From positions 744,001 to 808,000 of the forward strand of contig OZ007012.1 in NCBI GenBank assembly GCA_963931435.1: a DNA stretch of 64,000 nt, in the 5' to 3' direction. Positions 44,580-52,824 of this stretch are shown here, piece by piece. Below the pieces are notes generated by a model, which saw only the letters and a program-made list of their open reading frames with translations, was not told where the DNA came from and searched no databases. The stretch is from Coprousia sp963931435. Its GTDB lineage: Bacteria; Actinomycetota; Coriobacteriia; Coriobacteriales; Coriobacteriaceae. The position numbers and the translations under genes are program-made. Position 1 is the first letter of the stretch. Each line of letters opens with the position of its first letter.

Positions 44580-44734
44580 GGTGGGACCTTTCGCTTGGGC
44601 GCCCGAAAGCGGGTTCGCTCCCCAGTGTAGGCGGCACCCGGGTCCGGCGGGGACGCCGGGGCAAAGCCTTGCGGAGCGCTTACCGAAGCAGGCGGCGTCC
44701 TTTACCGGGATGATGCCTTCATGCTATTAAAAAC

Positions 44735-44762
44735 TTTGACATCAAAATAACTGTGCTATGAT
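44735..44762 (+). promoter_or_regulatory. marR promoter with overlapping dyad
   Basis: TTGACA (44736-44741), 15-base spacer, extended -10 TGCTATGAT (44754-44762). A dyad TTTGAcaTCAAA (44735-44746) covers the -35 box and is a good candidate for autorepression by the MarR protein encoded just downstream. Confidence 0.65.
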
Positions 44763-44805
44763 GGTGGGGACGGAGCGTCAGGCGTTCATGGCAGGGAGGT
44801 GCCCC

Positions 44806-45369
44806 GTGAAAAGCGACTTCGCCTCGGAGATATCGCATACGCGCTCGCTGGTGAACCGCTATCTCTCCGCCGAGCTCGCCCGACGCGGCTACGCCGGGCT
44901 CTCGCCCTCGCACGGGGACATCCTCGCCCAGCTGTGCCGGAGCGACCGGATGCGCATGTCCGAGCTCTCGCGCAGGATCGATCGCGATCCCTCGACGGTG
45001 ACGGCGCTCGTGCGCAAGCTCATAGCCCTCGGGTTCGCCGAGACGGCGCGCGACGAGACCGATCGGCGCGCGACGGTGGTCAAGCTCACCGAGCGCGGCC
45101 GCGCCTTGGAGAAGGACTTCGGCGAGATCTCGGCGCTGCTGCACGCCACGTGGCAGATCGGGATAGCCGAGGAGGACCTCGAGGTCGCCGCCCGCGTGCT
45201 CGCCGCCATGCGGGCCAACCTCCGCGCCGCGATCGAGGGCGAGCCGCTGCAGGGGGAGGAAGGCGCCGCCGCGCCCCCTGGTTCCTGCGCCCCAGCTTCT
45301 GGGGCGCAGGGTCCGGCCCGGCCGGGCGCCGATTGGGCGCGTCGTGCCGCTGCGCCCGCACGCGTCTGA
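44806..45369 (+). CDS. MarR family transcriptional regulator
   Basis: 187 residues from GTG 44806 (GGAGGT five bases upstream). Winged helix-turn-helix: LSPSHGDILAQLCRSDRMRMS, ELSRRIDRDPSTVTALVRKL, wing ETARDETDRRATVVKLTERG. A Pro/Ala/Gly-rich tail (about 150-187) is unusual and its DNA forms a perfect 12-base hairpin (45284-45310). Likely controls itself and the amino-acid ABC transporter 100 bases downstream. Confidence 0.88.
   Translation: MKSDFASEISHTRSLVNRYLSAELARRGYAGLSPSHGDILAQLCRSDRMRMSELSRRIDRDPSTVTALVRKLIALGFAETARDETDRRATVVKLTERGRALEKDFGEISALLHATWQIGIAEEDLEVAARVLAAMRANLRAAIEGEPLQGEEGAAAPPGSCAPASGAQGPARPGADWARRAAAPARV
45284..45310. repeat. perfect 12-base hairpin inside the marR 3' end
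   Basis: CCTGCGCCCCAG (45284-45295), loop CTT, CTGGGGCGCAGG. No T-tract. It lies between the DNA-binding part of marR and the transporter genes and could attenuate read-through. Confidence 0.5.
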
Positions 45370-45408
45370 CGGGCGGCTACCCGCTTTCCGCAATACGACG
45401 CATTCAGC

Positions 45409-45439
45409 GCTTCAGAAACTACCGGCTTCAGAAATTATT
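45409..45439 (+). repeat. short direct repeat before the ABC binding protein
   Basis: GCTTCAGAAACTA (45409-45421) and GCTTCAGAAATTA (45425-45437) are 16 bases apart, about 30 bases before the start codon. A possible regulator site. Confidence 0.4.
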
Positions 45440-45468
45440 GATATGGAAAGATAGAAAGGATCCGCATC

Positions 45469-46389
45469 ATGAGCATCGATCGTCTGAACGTCCCCTTCAC
45501 CCGCCGCGCCGCGCTCGCCGGCGCCCTCGCGCTCGGCGCCTCCGCCGCGGGCGCGCTCGCCGGCTGCTCCGGGCAGGAGGGTGTCTCCGGTTCCGCCGCG
45601 GGATCTGCCGCAGGCTCCGCGGATGGGACCAAGACGCTCCGCGTGGCCATGGAGCTCGCCTACCCGCCGTTCGAGGGCAAGGACGACGCGGGCAACCCCT
45701 CCGGCGTGTCCGTCACCTTCATGGAGGACTTCGCCGCGGCCTACGGCTACGACCTCCAGATCGAGAACGTGAGCTTCGACGGCCTCATCCCGTCGCTGCA
45801 GACGGGCAAGGCCGACGCTGTGATGAGCTCCATCACCATCACGCCGGAGCGCGAGGAGGAGGTCGACTTCACCGATCCCTACGCCGTGGCCCAGCTCGCC
45901 ATACTCGCCGGCGCCGAATCCGGCGTCGCCTCCATCGACGACCTCAACAGCTCCGACAAGACCGTCGCCGTCAAGACCGGCTCGACCGGCGACGTGTACG
46001 CCACGAAGCACCTCGCCGACGCCCAGATCCTGCGCCTGGCCGACGAGAGCGCCTGCGTCACGGAGGTCGCCCAGGGCCGCGCCGACGGCTTCCTCTACGA
46101 CCAGCTCACCATCTACCGCAACAACCAGGCGAACCCCGACACCACCCGCGCCGTGTTCATCCCCTTCCAGGACCCCGAGTACTGGGGCATCGCCGTGGCC
46201 TCCGGCAACGAGGAGCTGCTCGGCGAGTTCAACGAGTTCATCGCCCAGAGCAAAGAGGACGGCGAGTTCGACCGCCTGACCGAGCAGTACCTGGCGGCGG
46301 AGAAGGAGGCCTTCGACGAGCTGGGCTTCCGCTGGTTCTTCGACTTCGATGACGCGGATGGCGAGGGTCAGACGGAGGCCGAGGCGTGA
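45469..46389 (+). CDS. amino-acid ABC transporter substrate-binding lipoprotein
   Basis: 306 residues. N-terminal TRRAALAGALALGASAAG then LAGC: a twin-arginine-like signal and lipobox with Cys33 as the lipidated residue. The mature part is SBP family 3 (LRVAMELAYPPFEGKDDAG, GLIPSLQTGKADAVMSSITIT, ERE EEVDFTDPY, AVKTGSTGD). Such proteins bind polar amino acids; the exact ligand is not readable. GAAAGGA precedes ATG. Followed without gap by the permease. Confidence 0.94.
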   Translation: MSIDRLNVPFTRRAALAGALALGASAAGALAGCSGQEGVSGSAAGSAAGSADGTKTLRVAMELAYPPFEGKDDAGNPSGVSVTFMEDFAAAYGYDLQIENVSFDGLIPSLQTGKADAVMSSITITPEREEEVDFTDPYAVAQLAILAGAESGVASIDDLNSSDKTVAVKTGSTGDVYATKHLADAQILRLADESACVTEVAQGRADGFLYDQLTIYRNNQANPDTTRAVFIPFQDPEYWGIAVASGNEELLGEFNEFIAQSKEDGEFDRLTEQYLAAEKEAFDELGFRWFFDFDDADGEGQTEAEA

Positions 46390-47174
46390 TGCGCAACCCC
46401 TTCGTCGTGCATTCCGGCGAGCGCCCGCGCCCCATCCAGGCGCTTGTGAGCTACCTCGTGGTGTGCGCGCTCATCATCGCCTTCTTCTGGCTCTCGCTCG
46501 CGCAGGTGGGCGTGGTGCTTGACTTCAGCTTCATCGGCCAGTACCACGTGCGCATCATCGACGGCCTGCTGCTCACGATCCAGATCGCGGCGGGCAGCCT
46601 CGTGGCGAGCCTCGCCATCGGGCTCCCGGTGGCGGTGGGGCAGGGGAGCCGGGTGCTGCCGGTGCGCTACCTGTGCGACGTGTACGTGAAGCTCATGCGC
46701 GGCACGCCGCTCCTGGCGCAGATCTACCTGTTCTTCTACATCGTGGGCACGGCCTGGGGCGTCGAGAACCGCCTGGTGGCGGGCATCATCATCCTGTCGA
46801 TCTTCTCGGGCGCCTACATCGCCGAGATCGTGCGCGGCAGCCTCAACTCGCTCGACGCCGGGCAGCTCGAGGCGGCGCGCGCCGTGGGGTTCACGCGCCG
46901 GCAGACGCTGCGCTACGTGGTGGTGCCCCAGCTCGTGAGCCGCACGCTCCCAGCGCTCACGGGGCAGCTCGCGAGCATGGTGAAGGACTCGTCGCTGCTC
47001 TCGGCGATCGCTGTGATCGAGCTCACCCAGACCATGCAGGAGATCAGCGCCGCGACGTTCAACCTGTTCGGGACCTATCTGTTCTTGGCGGGAGCCTACC
47101 TGGTGCTCACGCTGCCCATCATGTTCGTGAGCCGGTTCTTCGAGAGGAGGCTCGACTATGCGCATGCGGCTTGA
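46389..47174 (+). CDS. amino-acid ABC transporter permease
   Basis: About 261 residues. HisM-type permease: five membrane helices, with the EAA loop LEAARAVGFTRRQTLRYVVVPQ that contacts the ATPase, and DGLLLTIQIAAGSLV as the family start of the transport domain. The start is either GTG 46386 or ATG 46389, both overlapping the stop of the binding-protein gene. The stop overlaps the ATPase gene by 17 bases. Confidence 0.93.
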   Translation: MRNPFVVHSGERPRPIQALVSYLVVCALIIAFFWLSLAQVGVVLDFSFIGQYHVRIIDGLLLTIQIAAGSLVASLAIGLPVAVGQGSRVLPVRYLCDVYVKLMRGTPLLAQIYLFFYIVGTAWGVENRLVAGIIILSIFSGAYIAEIVRGSLNSLDAGQLEAARAVGFTRRQTLRYVVVPQLVSRTLPALTGQLASMVKDSSLLSAIAVIELTQTMQEISAATFNLFGTYLFLAGAYLVLTLPIMFVSRFFERRLDYAHAA

Positions 47175-47892
47175 GGGCGTCCGGCGCAGCTTCGGCGCGG
47201 CGACGGTGCTCGACGGCGTCGACTTCGATGACGAGGTGACGACGCTCGCGATCATCGGCCCCTCGGGCGGCGGCAAGTCGACGCTCCTGCGCATCCTGGG
47301 CGGCCTGCTGGCGCCCACGGCCGGCACGGTCGCGCTCGACGGCGAGCCGGTGCCCGCCGACGAGGCGGCGCTCGCGCGCTACCGCGCGAGCCTGGGGTTC
47401 GTCTTTCAGGACGGCGGGCTCTTCCACCATCTCTCCGCCCGCGAGAACATCGCCCTGCCGCTGCGCGCGGTGCACGGCGCCGCCGCCGACGAGGCCGCCG
47501 CGCGCGCCGACGAGCTGCTCGCGCGGTTCGGCTTGGCCGGGGAGGGCGACAAGCGGCCCGCGCAGCTGTCGGGCGGTCAGCGCCAGCGGGTCGCGATCGC
47601 GCGCGCCGTGGCGCCCCGGCCCCGGATGCTGCTTCTGGACGAGCCCACGAGCGCGCTCGACCCCGAGTACACCACCGAGGTGCTCGACCTGCTGCGCGAC
47701 CTCAAGGACGAGGGGACGCGCTTCATCACGGTGACGCATGAGATGGGGTTCGCCCGCCATGCCTGCGACAAGGTGGCGTTCCTCTGCGGCGGGCGCCTCA
47801 TGGAATACGGTCCGAGCGAGCAGGTCTTCACCGCGCCCGCCACCCCCGAGCTCAGGCGCTTTTTGGGCAAGCTTTTGGAATGGAGCGTTTGA
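47158..47892 (+). CDS. amino-acid ABC transporter ATP-binding protein
   Basis: 244 residues. Walker A GPSGGGKSTLL, Q-loop FVFQDGGLFHHLS, signature LSGGQRQRVAIARA, Walker B MLLLDEPTSALDPE, and H-loop TVTHEMGFARHACD. Drives the binding protein and permease just upstream. The 180 bases after its stop have no gene and no clear terminator. Confidence 0.95.
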   Translation: MRMRLEGVRRSFGAATVLDGVDFDDEVTTLAIIGPSGGGKSTLLRILGGLLAPTAGTVALDGEPVPADEAALARYRASLGFVFQDGGLFHHLSARENIALPLRAVHGAAADEAAARADELLARFGLAGEGDKRPAQLSGGQRQRVAIARAVAPRPRMLLLDEPTSALDPEYTTEVLDLLRDLKDEGTRFITVTHEMGFARHACDKVAFLCGGRLMEYGPSEQVFTAPATPELRRFLGKLLEWSV

Positions 47893-48072
47893 TGGCTCGC
47901 ATGGGCGGCGCGCTGGGGGCGGGGATGCCCTGCCAGGAGGGACGTTCTGGAACAGGGCAGTCCTCGGCCGCGAGGGCAGTCAAGGGGGGGGCCGGGCCCG
48001 TCCTGCCTTGGGGCGCGGCATGGGACGCGGCGCCCGCCCATGAAGACGTGTTGACGAGAGGAGCGTGACGGC

Positions 48073-49008
48073 ATGGCCGATTCCGCTGCGGCGCCGGAGA
48101 TGCCGGTTGCCTATGTTGCCGATGCGCCGGCCGCGGACGCGCCCTGGGTGGGCGTGCTCTACGAGTCGAGCGAGTGGTCGGACTTCAAGCTTGCCCAGGA
48201 GATCGCGGCGCGCGGCTGCCCGGTAAGGATGGTCGACATGGAGCGGCCCGACGCCGTCGGCGCGGCGCTTGCGTGCAACCTGTTGGTGAGCCGCGTCTTC
48301 GCGAGCGCGCTCGCGCGGGGGCATGCCGCCTCGCACGCGCGCATGGCACAGGTCGTGGCGGCTGCGGAGGCGCGCGGGACGCGCATGGTAAACGCGGGGC
48401 GCGCCCACGCCTTCGAGGTGAGCAAGCGCGCCGCGACTGAGGAGCTCGCGCGGGCCGGCCTCGCGGTGCCGCGGGTTCTTGCCTGCGCGGCGCCCGCCGG
48501 GCTCGATCCCGACGCCTGGGCCTACCCGTGTCTCATCAAGCCCGACTGCGGCGGGCGCTCGGCGCGCACCGCGATGCTCCGCGACCGGGGTGAGGCGCGG
48601 GCCTTCCTCGCGGGGGCCCCGGCCGGGACCGTCTTCATCGTGGAGTCCTACGAGCGGGCGCGGGCGGGCTTCATCACGCGGGTCGAGATCGTCGCCGGCC
48701 GCGCCGCGCACCTCCATCGCCGGAGCATCGCCGCCAACGGGCTCTCGTCCTACCACTTCGGCTCCACGTACGAGCCCTACGACGACTGCCCCGCGCTGGT
48801 GCGGGCGGCGGCGGAGGGTGCGGCGCGGCGGCTTGGCTTCGAGCTGGGGAGCTTCGACATCATCGAGACCGAGGAGGCGCCCGTCATCATCGACGCCAAC
48901 TCCGTCTCCAACGTCTCGGAGGACTGCGGGGAGCTGCTCGGCTACGACCTCATGGCCGAGCACGCGGCCTATATCGCGGGCGTGTGGGAGGCGCTCCCCC
49001 GCGGCTGA
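48073..49008 (+). CDS. ATP-grasp ligase, RimK-like
   Basis: 311 residues. N-terminal Rossmann-like part (VGVLYESSEWSDFKLAQEIA), then the ATP-grasp fold: LIKPDCGGRSARTAML (phosphate loop), VFIVESYERARAGFITRVEIV, and VIIDANSVSNVSED (metal ligands). ATP-grasp enzymes join a carboxylate to an amine or thiol, e.g. amino acids to peptides or cofactors. Neighbouring amino-acid transporter genes make an amino acid or small peptide substrate plausible, but this is inference. GAGAGGAG precedes ATG. Confidence 0.82.
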   Translation: MADSAAAPEMPVAYVADAPAADAPWVGVLYESSEWSDFKLAQEIAARGCPVRMVDMERPDAVGAALACNLLVSRVFASALARGHAASHARMAQVVAAAEARGTRMVNAGRAHAFEVSKRAATEELARAGLAVPRVLACAAPAGLDPDAWAYPCLIKPDCGGRSARTAMLRDRGEARAFLAGAPAGTVFIVESYERARAGFITRVEIVAGRAAHLHRRSIAANGLSSYHFGSTYEPYDDCPALVRAAAEGAARRLGFELGSFDIIETEEAPVIIDANSVSNVSEDCGELLGYDLMAEHAAYIAGVWEALPRG

Positions 49009-49089
49009 GGGGACCGCCCGCCGGATGCCCGCCTGCGCGGCGCCGACGCAACGGGCGCGCGCCGCGCTCAAAGAGAGAGGGGAGAAGAC

Positions 49090-49473
49090 ATGAAGACGAT
49101 GCAAGAGGTCTATGAGCTCTTCAACGAGGTCGGGTGCTGCAGCTTCGCCACCCTGGACGGCAAGGGAGGCGTCGATTCGCGGATCGCGCACTTCTTCGCC
49201 TACGACGACGACTTCAACATGGTGCACCGCGACCACAAGATCCTGCGTGAGCGCTTCGGCTTTCACGGCGCCGCGTTCGAGGAACCGGGCCTCTCCATCG
49301 ACCCGGACCGCTGCATCGCATGCGGTGCTTGCGCTGGGGCGTGCACCCACAAGGCGATCGTCGCGCCCGGGGACGGCGGTGCCTACCGCATCCGGGGTGA
49401 GCGCTGCGACGAGTGCGGCAACTGCTACCACGTCTGCCCCGCAGGCGCGGTCATCTCCAAGGGCGTCGACTAG
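49090..49473 (+). CDS. shortened PNPOx-like protein with C-terminal 2[4Fe-4S] ferredoxin
   Basis: 127 residues. The start MKTMQEVYELFNEVGCCSFATLDGK is that of pyridoxamine-phosphate-oxidase-like flavin proteins; FNMVHRDHKILRERFGF is the usual junction to the ferredoxin, which has CIACGACAGACTHKAI and CDECGNCYHVCPAGAV. Full-length relatives, as I remember them, carry about 80 more residues of split barrel between FFAYDDD and FNMVHRD. Here they are absent with the frame kept, so the flavin site is probably lost and only the electron-transfer part works. Confidence 0.75.
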   Translation: MKTMQEVYELFNEVGCCSFATLDGKGGVDSRIAHFFAYDDDFNMVHRDHKILRERFGFHGAAFEEPGLSIDPDRCIACGACAGACTHKAIVAPGDGGAYRIRGERCDECGNCYHVCPAGAVISKGVD

Positions 49474-49494
49474 CGTTCACGGCGCTCTAGCCCC

Positions 49495-49525
49495 TTGCCT
49501 TGGAGTCAACTCCAACAGATATGCT
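49495..49525 (+). promoter_or_regulatory. MerR-type promoter of the aldo/keto reductase gene
   Basis: -35 TTGCCT (49495-49500) and -10 TATGCT (49520-49525) are 19 bases apart, the over-long spacer of MerR-controlled promoters, and the spacer begins with the dyad TGGAGTcaACTCCA (49501-49514), the textbook MerR-family operator. No merR gene is in the window, so the activator must be encoded elsewhere. Confidence 0.82.
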
Positions 49526-49646
49526 GTCAGCAAGCGGGTACCCGCGTCGCCGTCGAGCGGCGGGTGCCCATCCGCTTGTACGGCCGGGAGCCTGCCCGGT
49601 CGCGGGGCGGGTCGGTCGGCAGCAAGCAAGCAAGGGGAAGCTTTCC

Positions 49647-50783
49647 ATGATCTACCGCGACTTCAAGGGGCTCAAGCTCTCGGCGCTCGGCCTGGGTGCG
49701 ATGCGCCTGCCCGTCATCGACGGCGACGACGCCCGGATCGACGAGGCGGCCACGCAGCAGATGGTCGACTACGCCATGGAGCAGGGCATCAACTACTACG
49801 ACACCGCCTGGGGCTACCATAACGGCAACTCCGAGCTGGCGCTTGGCCGCGCGCTCGCCAGGCACCCGCGCGAGAGCTTCTATCTGGCAACCAAGTTCCC
49901 GGGGTACGACCTCGCAAACATGGACAAGGTCGAGGAGATCTTCGAGCGCCAGCTCGAGAAGACCGGCGTGGACTACTTTGACTTCTACCTCATCCACAAC
50001 GTGTGCGAGATGAACATCGACGAGTACCTCAACCCCGCGCACGGCATCATGGACTACCTCCTGGCGCAGAAGGAGGCCGGGCGCATCCGGCACCTCGGTT
50101 TCTCGGCGCACGGAGCGATTCCCGTGATGGAGCGCTTCCTCGAGGAGTACGGCGAGCACATGGAGTTCTGCCAGATTCAGCTCAACTGGCTCGACTGGGA
50201 GTTCCAGGACGCCAAGGGCAAGGTCGAGCTGCTCAAGAAGTGGAACCTCCCCGTGTGGGTCATGGAGCCGGTGCGCGGCGGCAAGCTCGCCAGCCTCTCG
50301 GACGACGCGGTGGCCAAGCTCGCCGCGGCGCGCCCGGATGAGACGCCGGTGGCGTGGTCGTTCCGGTTCATCCAGGGGATCCCTGAGGTGGTGATGACGC
50401 TCTCCGGCATGTCCAACTTTGAGCAGCTCAAAGAAAACATCACCACCTTTGCCGAAGACAAGCCGCTCTCCGAGGCGGAGCTTGCCACCCTCAAGGAGGT
50501 CGCTGACGCGATGGCCGCCGAGGGCACCGTGCCGTGCACCGCGTGCCATTACTGCACGAGCCACTGCCCCATGGGACTCGACATCCCGCAGCTGCTGGCC
50601 ATGTACAACCAGTACAAGCTCACGGGCAAGGGCGACTTCATCTCGAGCATGATGATCTCCACGCTGCCCGATGACAAGAAGCCGAGTGCCTGCATCGGGT
50701 GCGGCAGCTGCGCGGTGGTGTGCCCGCAGCAGATCGACATCCCCGGCACGCTCGCGGAGTTTGCCGAGGCGCTCGGGCTGTAG
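49647..50783 (+). CDS. aldo/keto reductase with C-terminal 4Fe-4S domain
   Basis: 378 residues from ATG 49647 (AAGGGGAAG seven bases upstream). AKR barrel with LGLGAMRLP, INYYDTAWGYHNGNSE (catalytic Asp/Tyr), HLGFSAHG and a C-terminal double cluster domain CTACHYCTSHCPMGLDIP and CIGCGSCAVVCPQQIDIP. Such fusions are common in anaerobes and probably use ferredoxin-linked electrons. MerR-type control suggests response to an aldehyde, thiol or electrophile stress. Ends at a strong terminator. Confidence 0.93.
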   Translation: MIYRDFKGLKLSALGLGAMRLPVIDGDDARIDEAATQQMVDYAMEQGINYYDTAWGYHNGNSELALGRALARHPRESFYLATKFPGYDLANMDKVEEIFERQLEKTGVDYFDFYLIHNVCEMNIDEYLNPAHGIMDYLLAQKEAGRIRHLGFSAHGAIPVMERFLEEYGEHMEFCQIQLNWLDWEFQDAKGKVELLKKWNLPVWVMEPVRGGKLASLSDDAVAKLAAARPDETPVAWSFRFIQGIPEVVMTLSGMSNFEQLKENITTFAEDKPLSEAELATLKEVADAMAAEGTVPCTACHYCTSHCPMGLDIPQLLAMYNQYKLTGKGDFISSMMISTLPDDKKPSACIGCGSCAVVCPQQIDIPGTLAEFAEALGL

Positions 50784-50830
50784 GGGCGTTTGCCGGTGGC
50801 AAGACGTTGACTGCGTAACGGCAGGTTACG

Positions 50831-50867
50831 GGGCCCGCGGGCGACAGCGCTCGCGGGCCCTTGTTTT
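50831..50867 (+). terminator. intrinsic terminator of the aldo/keto reductase gene
   Basis: GGGCCCGCGGGCG (50831-50843) pairs with CGCTCGCGGGCCC (50848-50860) with one wobble, then TTGTTTT. Lies 13 bases before the stop of the convergent XRE gene. Confidence 0.8.
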
Positions 50868-50879
50868 GCGGGGCGGATG

Positions 50880-51575
50880 TCAGCGCGCCTCGGAGTCGTT
50901 GGCGTTTTCGGCCTTTTCGGAACGCTCCACGATGTGGGCGAATCCAAGTATGCTGACAACGAGCAGCGCGGCAAGGATGATGATATCGGGCGTCAGATCG
51001 GGGCCCATCACGAGCAGAAATACCAGAATGAGGAGCCCCAGCATGAGGTTCGTCCAGAAGCGGTAATGCCTAAAGTACGACCGCGCGGCACGGATGGCGA
51101 GTGACTCGGTCTCCTTCATGTGGTCGGTAACGTAGCAGCACAAATCGCTGGTTGTGCGGATACCCTTCTTGCGTTCCAGGCGGTAGAAGGGTATGGCAGT
51201 CGCACAATAGACGCCCAAGAAAAATGCCTGGAGAATTGCGGGGAGGTCGCTCATAGCTGCATTTTGGTTGTAGGCCATCAACGCTAGGAGAAACACGGCA
51301 ATCTGGGAGACAAAGCTCGCCGCCCAGAGCGAAACGAGCCACCGGGCCTCCTCGTCGGCCTGCTCCACGATGGCCGGGGCGTCGTCGCCAATGAGTGCGT
51401 CGACCGTGGTGCCAAAAATGCCGGCAATTGCCTTGAGGCTCTCGATGTCGGGGAGCGTGCGGTTGCGCTCCCAGTTGCTGATGGTCTGGCGGCTCACAAA
51501 GCAGGCCTGGGCAAGCTCGTCTTGCTTCATGCCCGCAGCCGCGCGGTGCTCCCTGATGCGCGACCCGATGTCCAT
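50880..51575 (-). CDS. membrane-anchored XRE-family regulator
   Basis: 231 residues from ATG 51575 (GGGGAGG six bases upstream). XRE helix-turn-helix at 8-62 (MKQDELAQACFVSRQTISNW, ERNRTLPDIESLKAI, GTTVDALIGDDAP), then four membrane helices (about 85-105, 115-140, 180-198, 202-222). Same plan as the protein at 29713-30750 but without the long disordered N-terminus. Probably senses a membrane signal; target unknown. Confidence 0.85.
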   Translation of the reverse strand: MDIGSRIREHRAAAGMKQDELAQACFVSRQTISNWERNRTLPDIESLKAIAGIFGTTVDALIGDDAPAIVEQADEEARWLVSLWAASFVSQIAVFLLALMAYNQNAAMSDLPAILQAFFLGVYCATAIPFYRLERKKGIRTTSDLCCYVTDHMKETESLAIRAARSYFRHYRFWTNLMLGLLILVFLLVMGPDLTPDIIILAALLVVSILGFAHIVERSEKAENANDSEAR

Positions 51576-51643
51576 GTCCGCCTCCCCGTATCTGCCCTGC
51601 ACTCCGAGCATACCCGCCGCGCGCCTGGGGCGCAGTGGGATGT

Positions 51644-51664
51644 GCGTCAAAAGGCTTTGACATG
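51644..51664. repeat. 21-base exact repeat, copy 2
   Basis: Identical to 27146-27166, with palindromic core GTCAAAAGGCTTTGAC. Lies 69 bases before the XRE regulator start on the minus strand, in its promoter region. Confidence 0.8.
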
Positions 51665-51712
51665 GGCGATGGGGCGGGGTGATGAGGCGGCGCTCCCGTC
51701 CGTTGCGTAGGC

Positions 51713-51929
51713 GACGATCTGCGGCAACGGAGGAGGTTGGCCCTCGCGGTTGCCACAGATCGTCATATAAGTGGCCGAACCGACGGTCTTAGGTGACCGT
51801 TTGCGGCTCTCGTGTTGCTCCGCTTGCGGTACTGCCGCAGATGGTCAAAGTAACGTTCTAAAACAGGTCGTTGGTTGACGAGCTGCAGCAGAACGGTGAA
51901 CGCACCGCGAGAACCTCTGCAGATCGTCA
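51713..51929. repeat. intergenic repeat array with 82-base spacing
   Basis: TGCCACAGATCGTCA ends at 51765, TGCCGCAGATGGTCA ends at 51847 and a variant CTCTGCAGATCGTCA ends at 51929, exactly 82 bases apart. GACGATCTGCGGCAAC (51713-51728) is the inverted partner of the first (GTTGCCACAGATCGTC, 51749-51764, one mismatch). The rest of each 82-base unit is only weakly alike. No gene is seen in 51576-51969. Confidence 0.6.
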
Positions 51930-51969
51930 ATCGAGCGAGGCGCCTCAGCCCCGATGTCGGGCCGATGTT

Positions 51970-52620
51970 CTAGTACCCGAGCTCCTCGCCGATGAGGACC
52001 ACGCGGATGCGCCCGCCGTGGCGGCTGTGGCGCGTGACCACGATGTTGCAGCACATGCACGAGGGCGCGTGGCACTCGTTGCAGGTGCCGGTGAGCTCGC
52101 AGGGGGTGTTGGTCTTGAGGCGCGTCGCGTTGAGCGGGCAGACCGTGGTGCGGATGCGCTTGATGCCCGCGTCAACGTCGGCCACGAGCTTGTTCATGCC
52201 CACGAGCACCACCACGTGCTCGGGCCCGTGGAGGAGGAGCGACAGCCGGTCGGAGTTGCCGTCGATGTTCACAAGCTCCCCGTCCAGGGTGAGGGCGTTG
52301 GCGCTCATGAAGAACCAGTCGGCCGAGGTGCGGTCGCGCCACATCTCGCGCTGCTCGGACGCGGTGGTGGCGCTGCCACGGTCGAGCATGCGGTAACAAC
52401 CGGTGGCCTCGAGGGCGGCTTTCATGCCCGTTTCTTTAAACGTCTCGCTGCCGCCCCAGGTAACGGAGTCTCCCTCGCGCATCCACGACTGGACGAGCTC
52501 GACGGCTTCCGTGCTCGTGGGTGCCCAGAAGCCCTCGATGTTGCGGCGCTTGAGCTTGGTGATGACGGTCGCGGCGGTTGTTGCCCACGATGCGCGTACG
52601 GTCTCGGTGGGGAGTGCCAT
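51970..52620 (-). CDS. LUD-domain (LutC/YkgG-like) protein, copy 2
   Basis: 216 residues, same length as the paralogue at 27593-28243 and alike over its whole length (SVTWGGSETFKETGMKAALE, LVNIDGNSDR, the Cys-rich CNECHAPSCMCCN, final RIRVVLIGEELGY). Divergence is greatest in the first 45 residues. Again there are no lutAB partners, so the classical lactate-oxidation role is doubtful. Lies next to copy 2 of the 21-base repeat. Start ATG has AAAGGAT upstream. Confidence 0.85.
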   Translation of the reverse strand: MALPTETVRASWATTAATVITKLKRRNIEGFWAPTSTEAVELVQSWMREGDSVTWGGSETFKETGMKAALEATGCYRMLDRGSATTASEQREMWRDRTSADWFFMSANALTLDGELVNIDGNSDRLSLLLHGPEHVVVLVGMNKLVADVDAGIKRIRTTVCPLNATRLKTNTPCELTGTCNECHAPSCMCCNIVVTRHSRHGGRIRVVLIGEELGY

Positions 52621-52824
52621 GGCGGATCCTTTCTCTCGGTGCCCCTATGGTAGCGCGCCCGGCCGGCGGGGACGGCTGCGGTTCCGGCGGGTGCAGGCGC
52701 GGCGGTCGATGGGGACTGCTGCGACTCCACTGGGGGCGCCGCCGCGAGCCCCACCGCCCCGGCGTTTCGATGTGCGTCCGTGCGATGGGGTAGACTGGTG
52801 CAAACGCTACAGAGAGGACACCTC

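Noticed and set aside
47893..48072. Possible small gene after the ABC ATPase
   Set aside because: An ATG lies four bases after the stop, but the frame is Gly/Ala-rich low-complexity sequence with no ribosome site and no conserved pattern.
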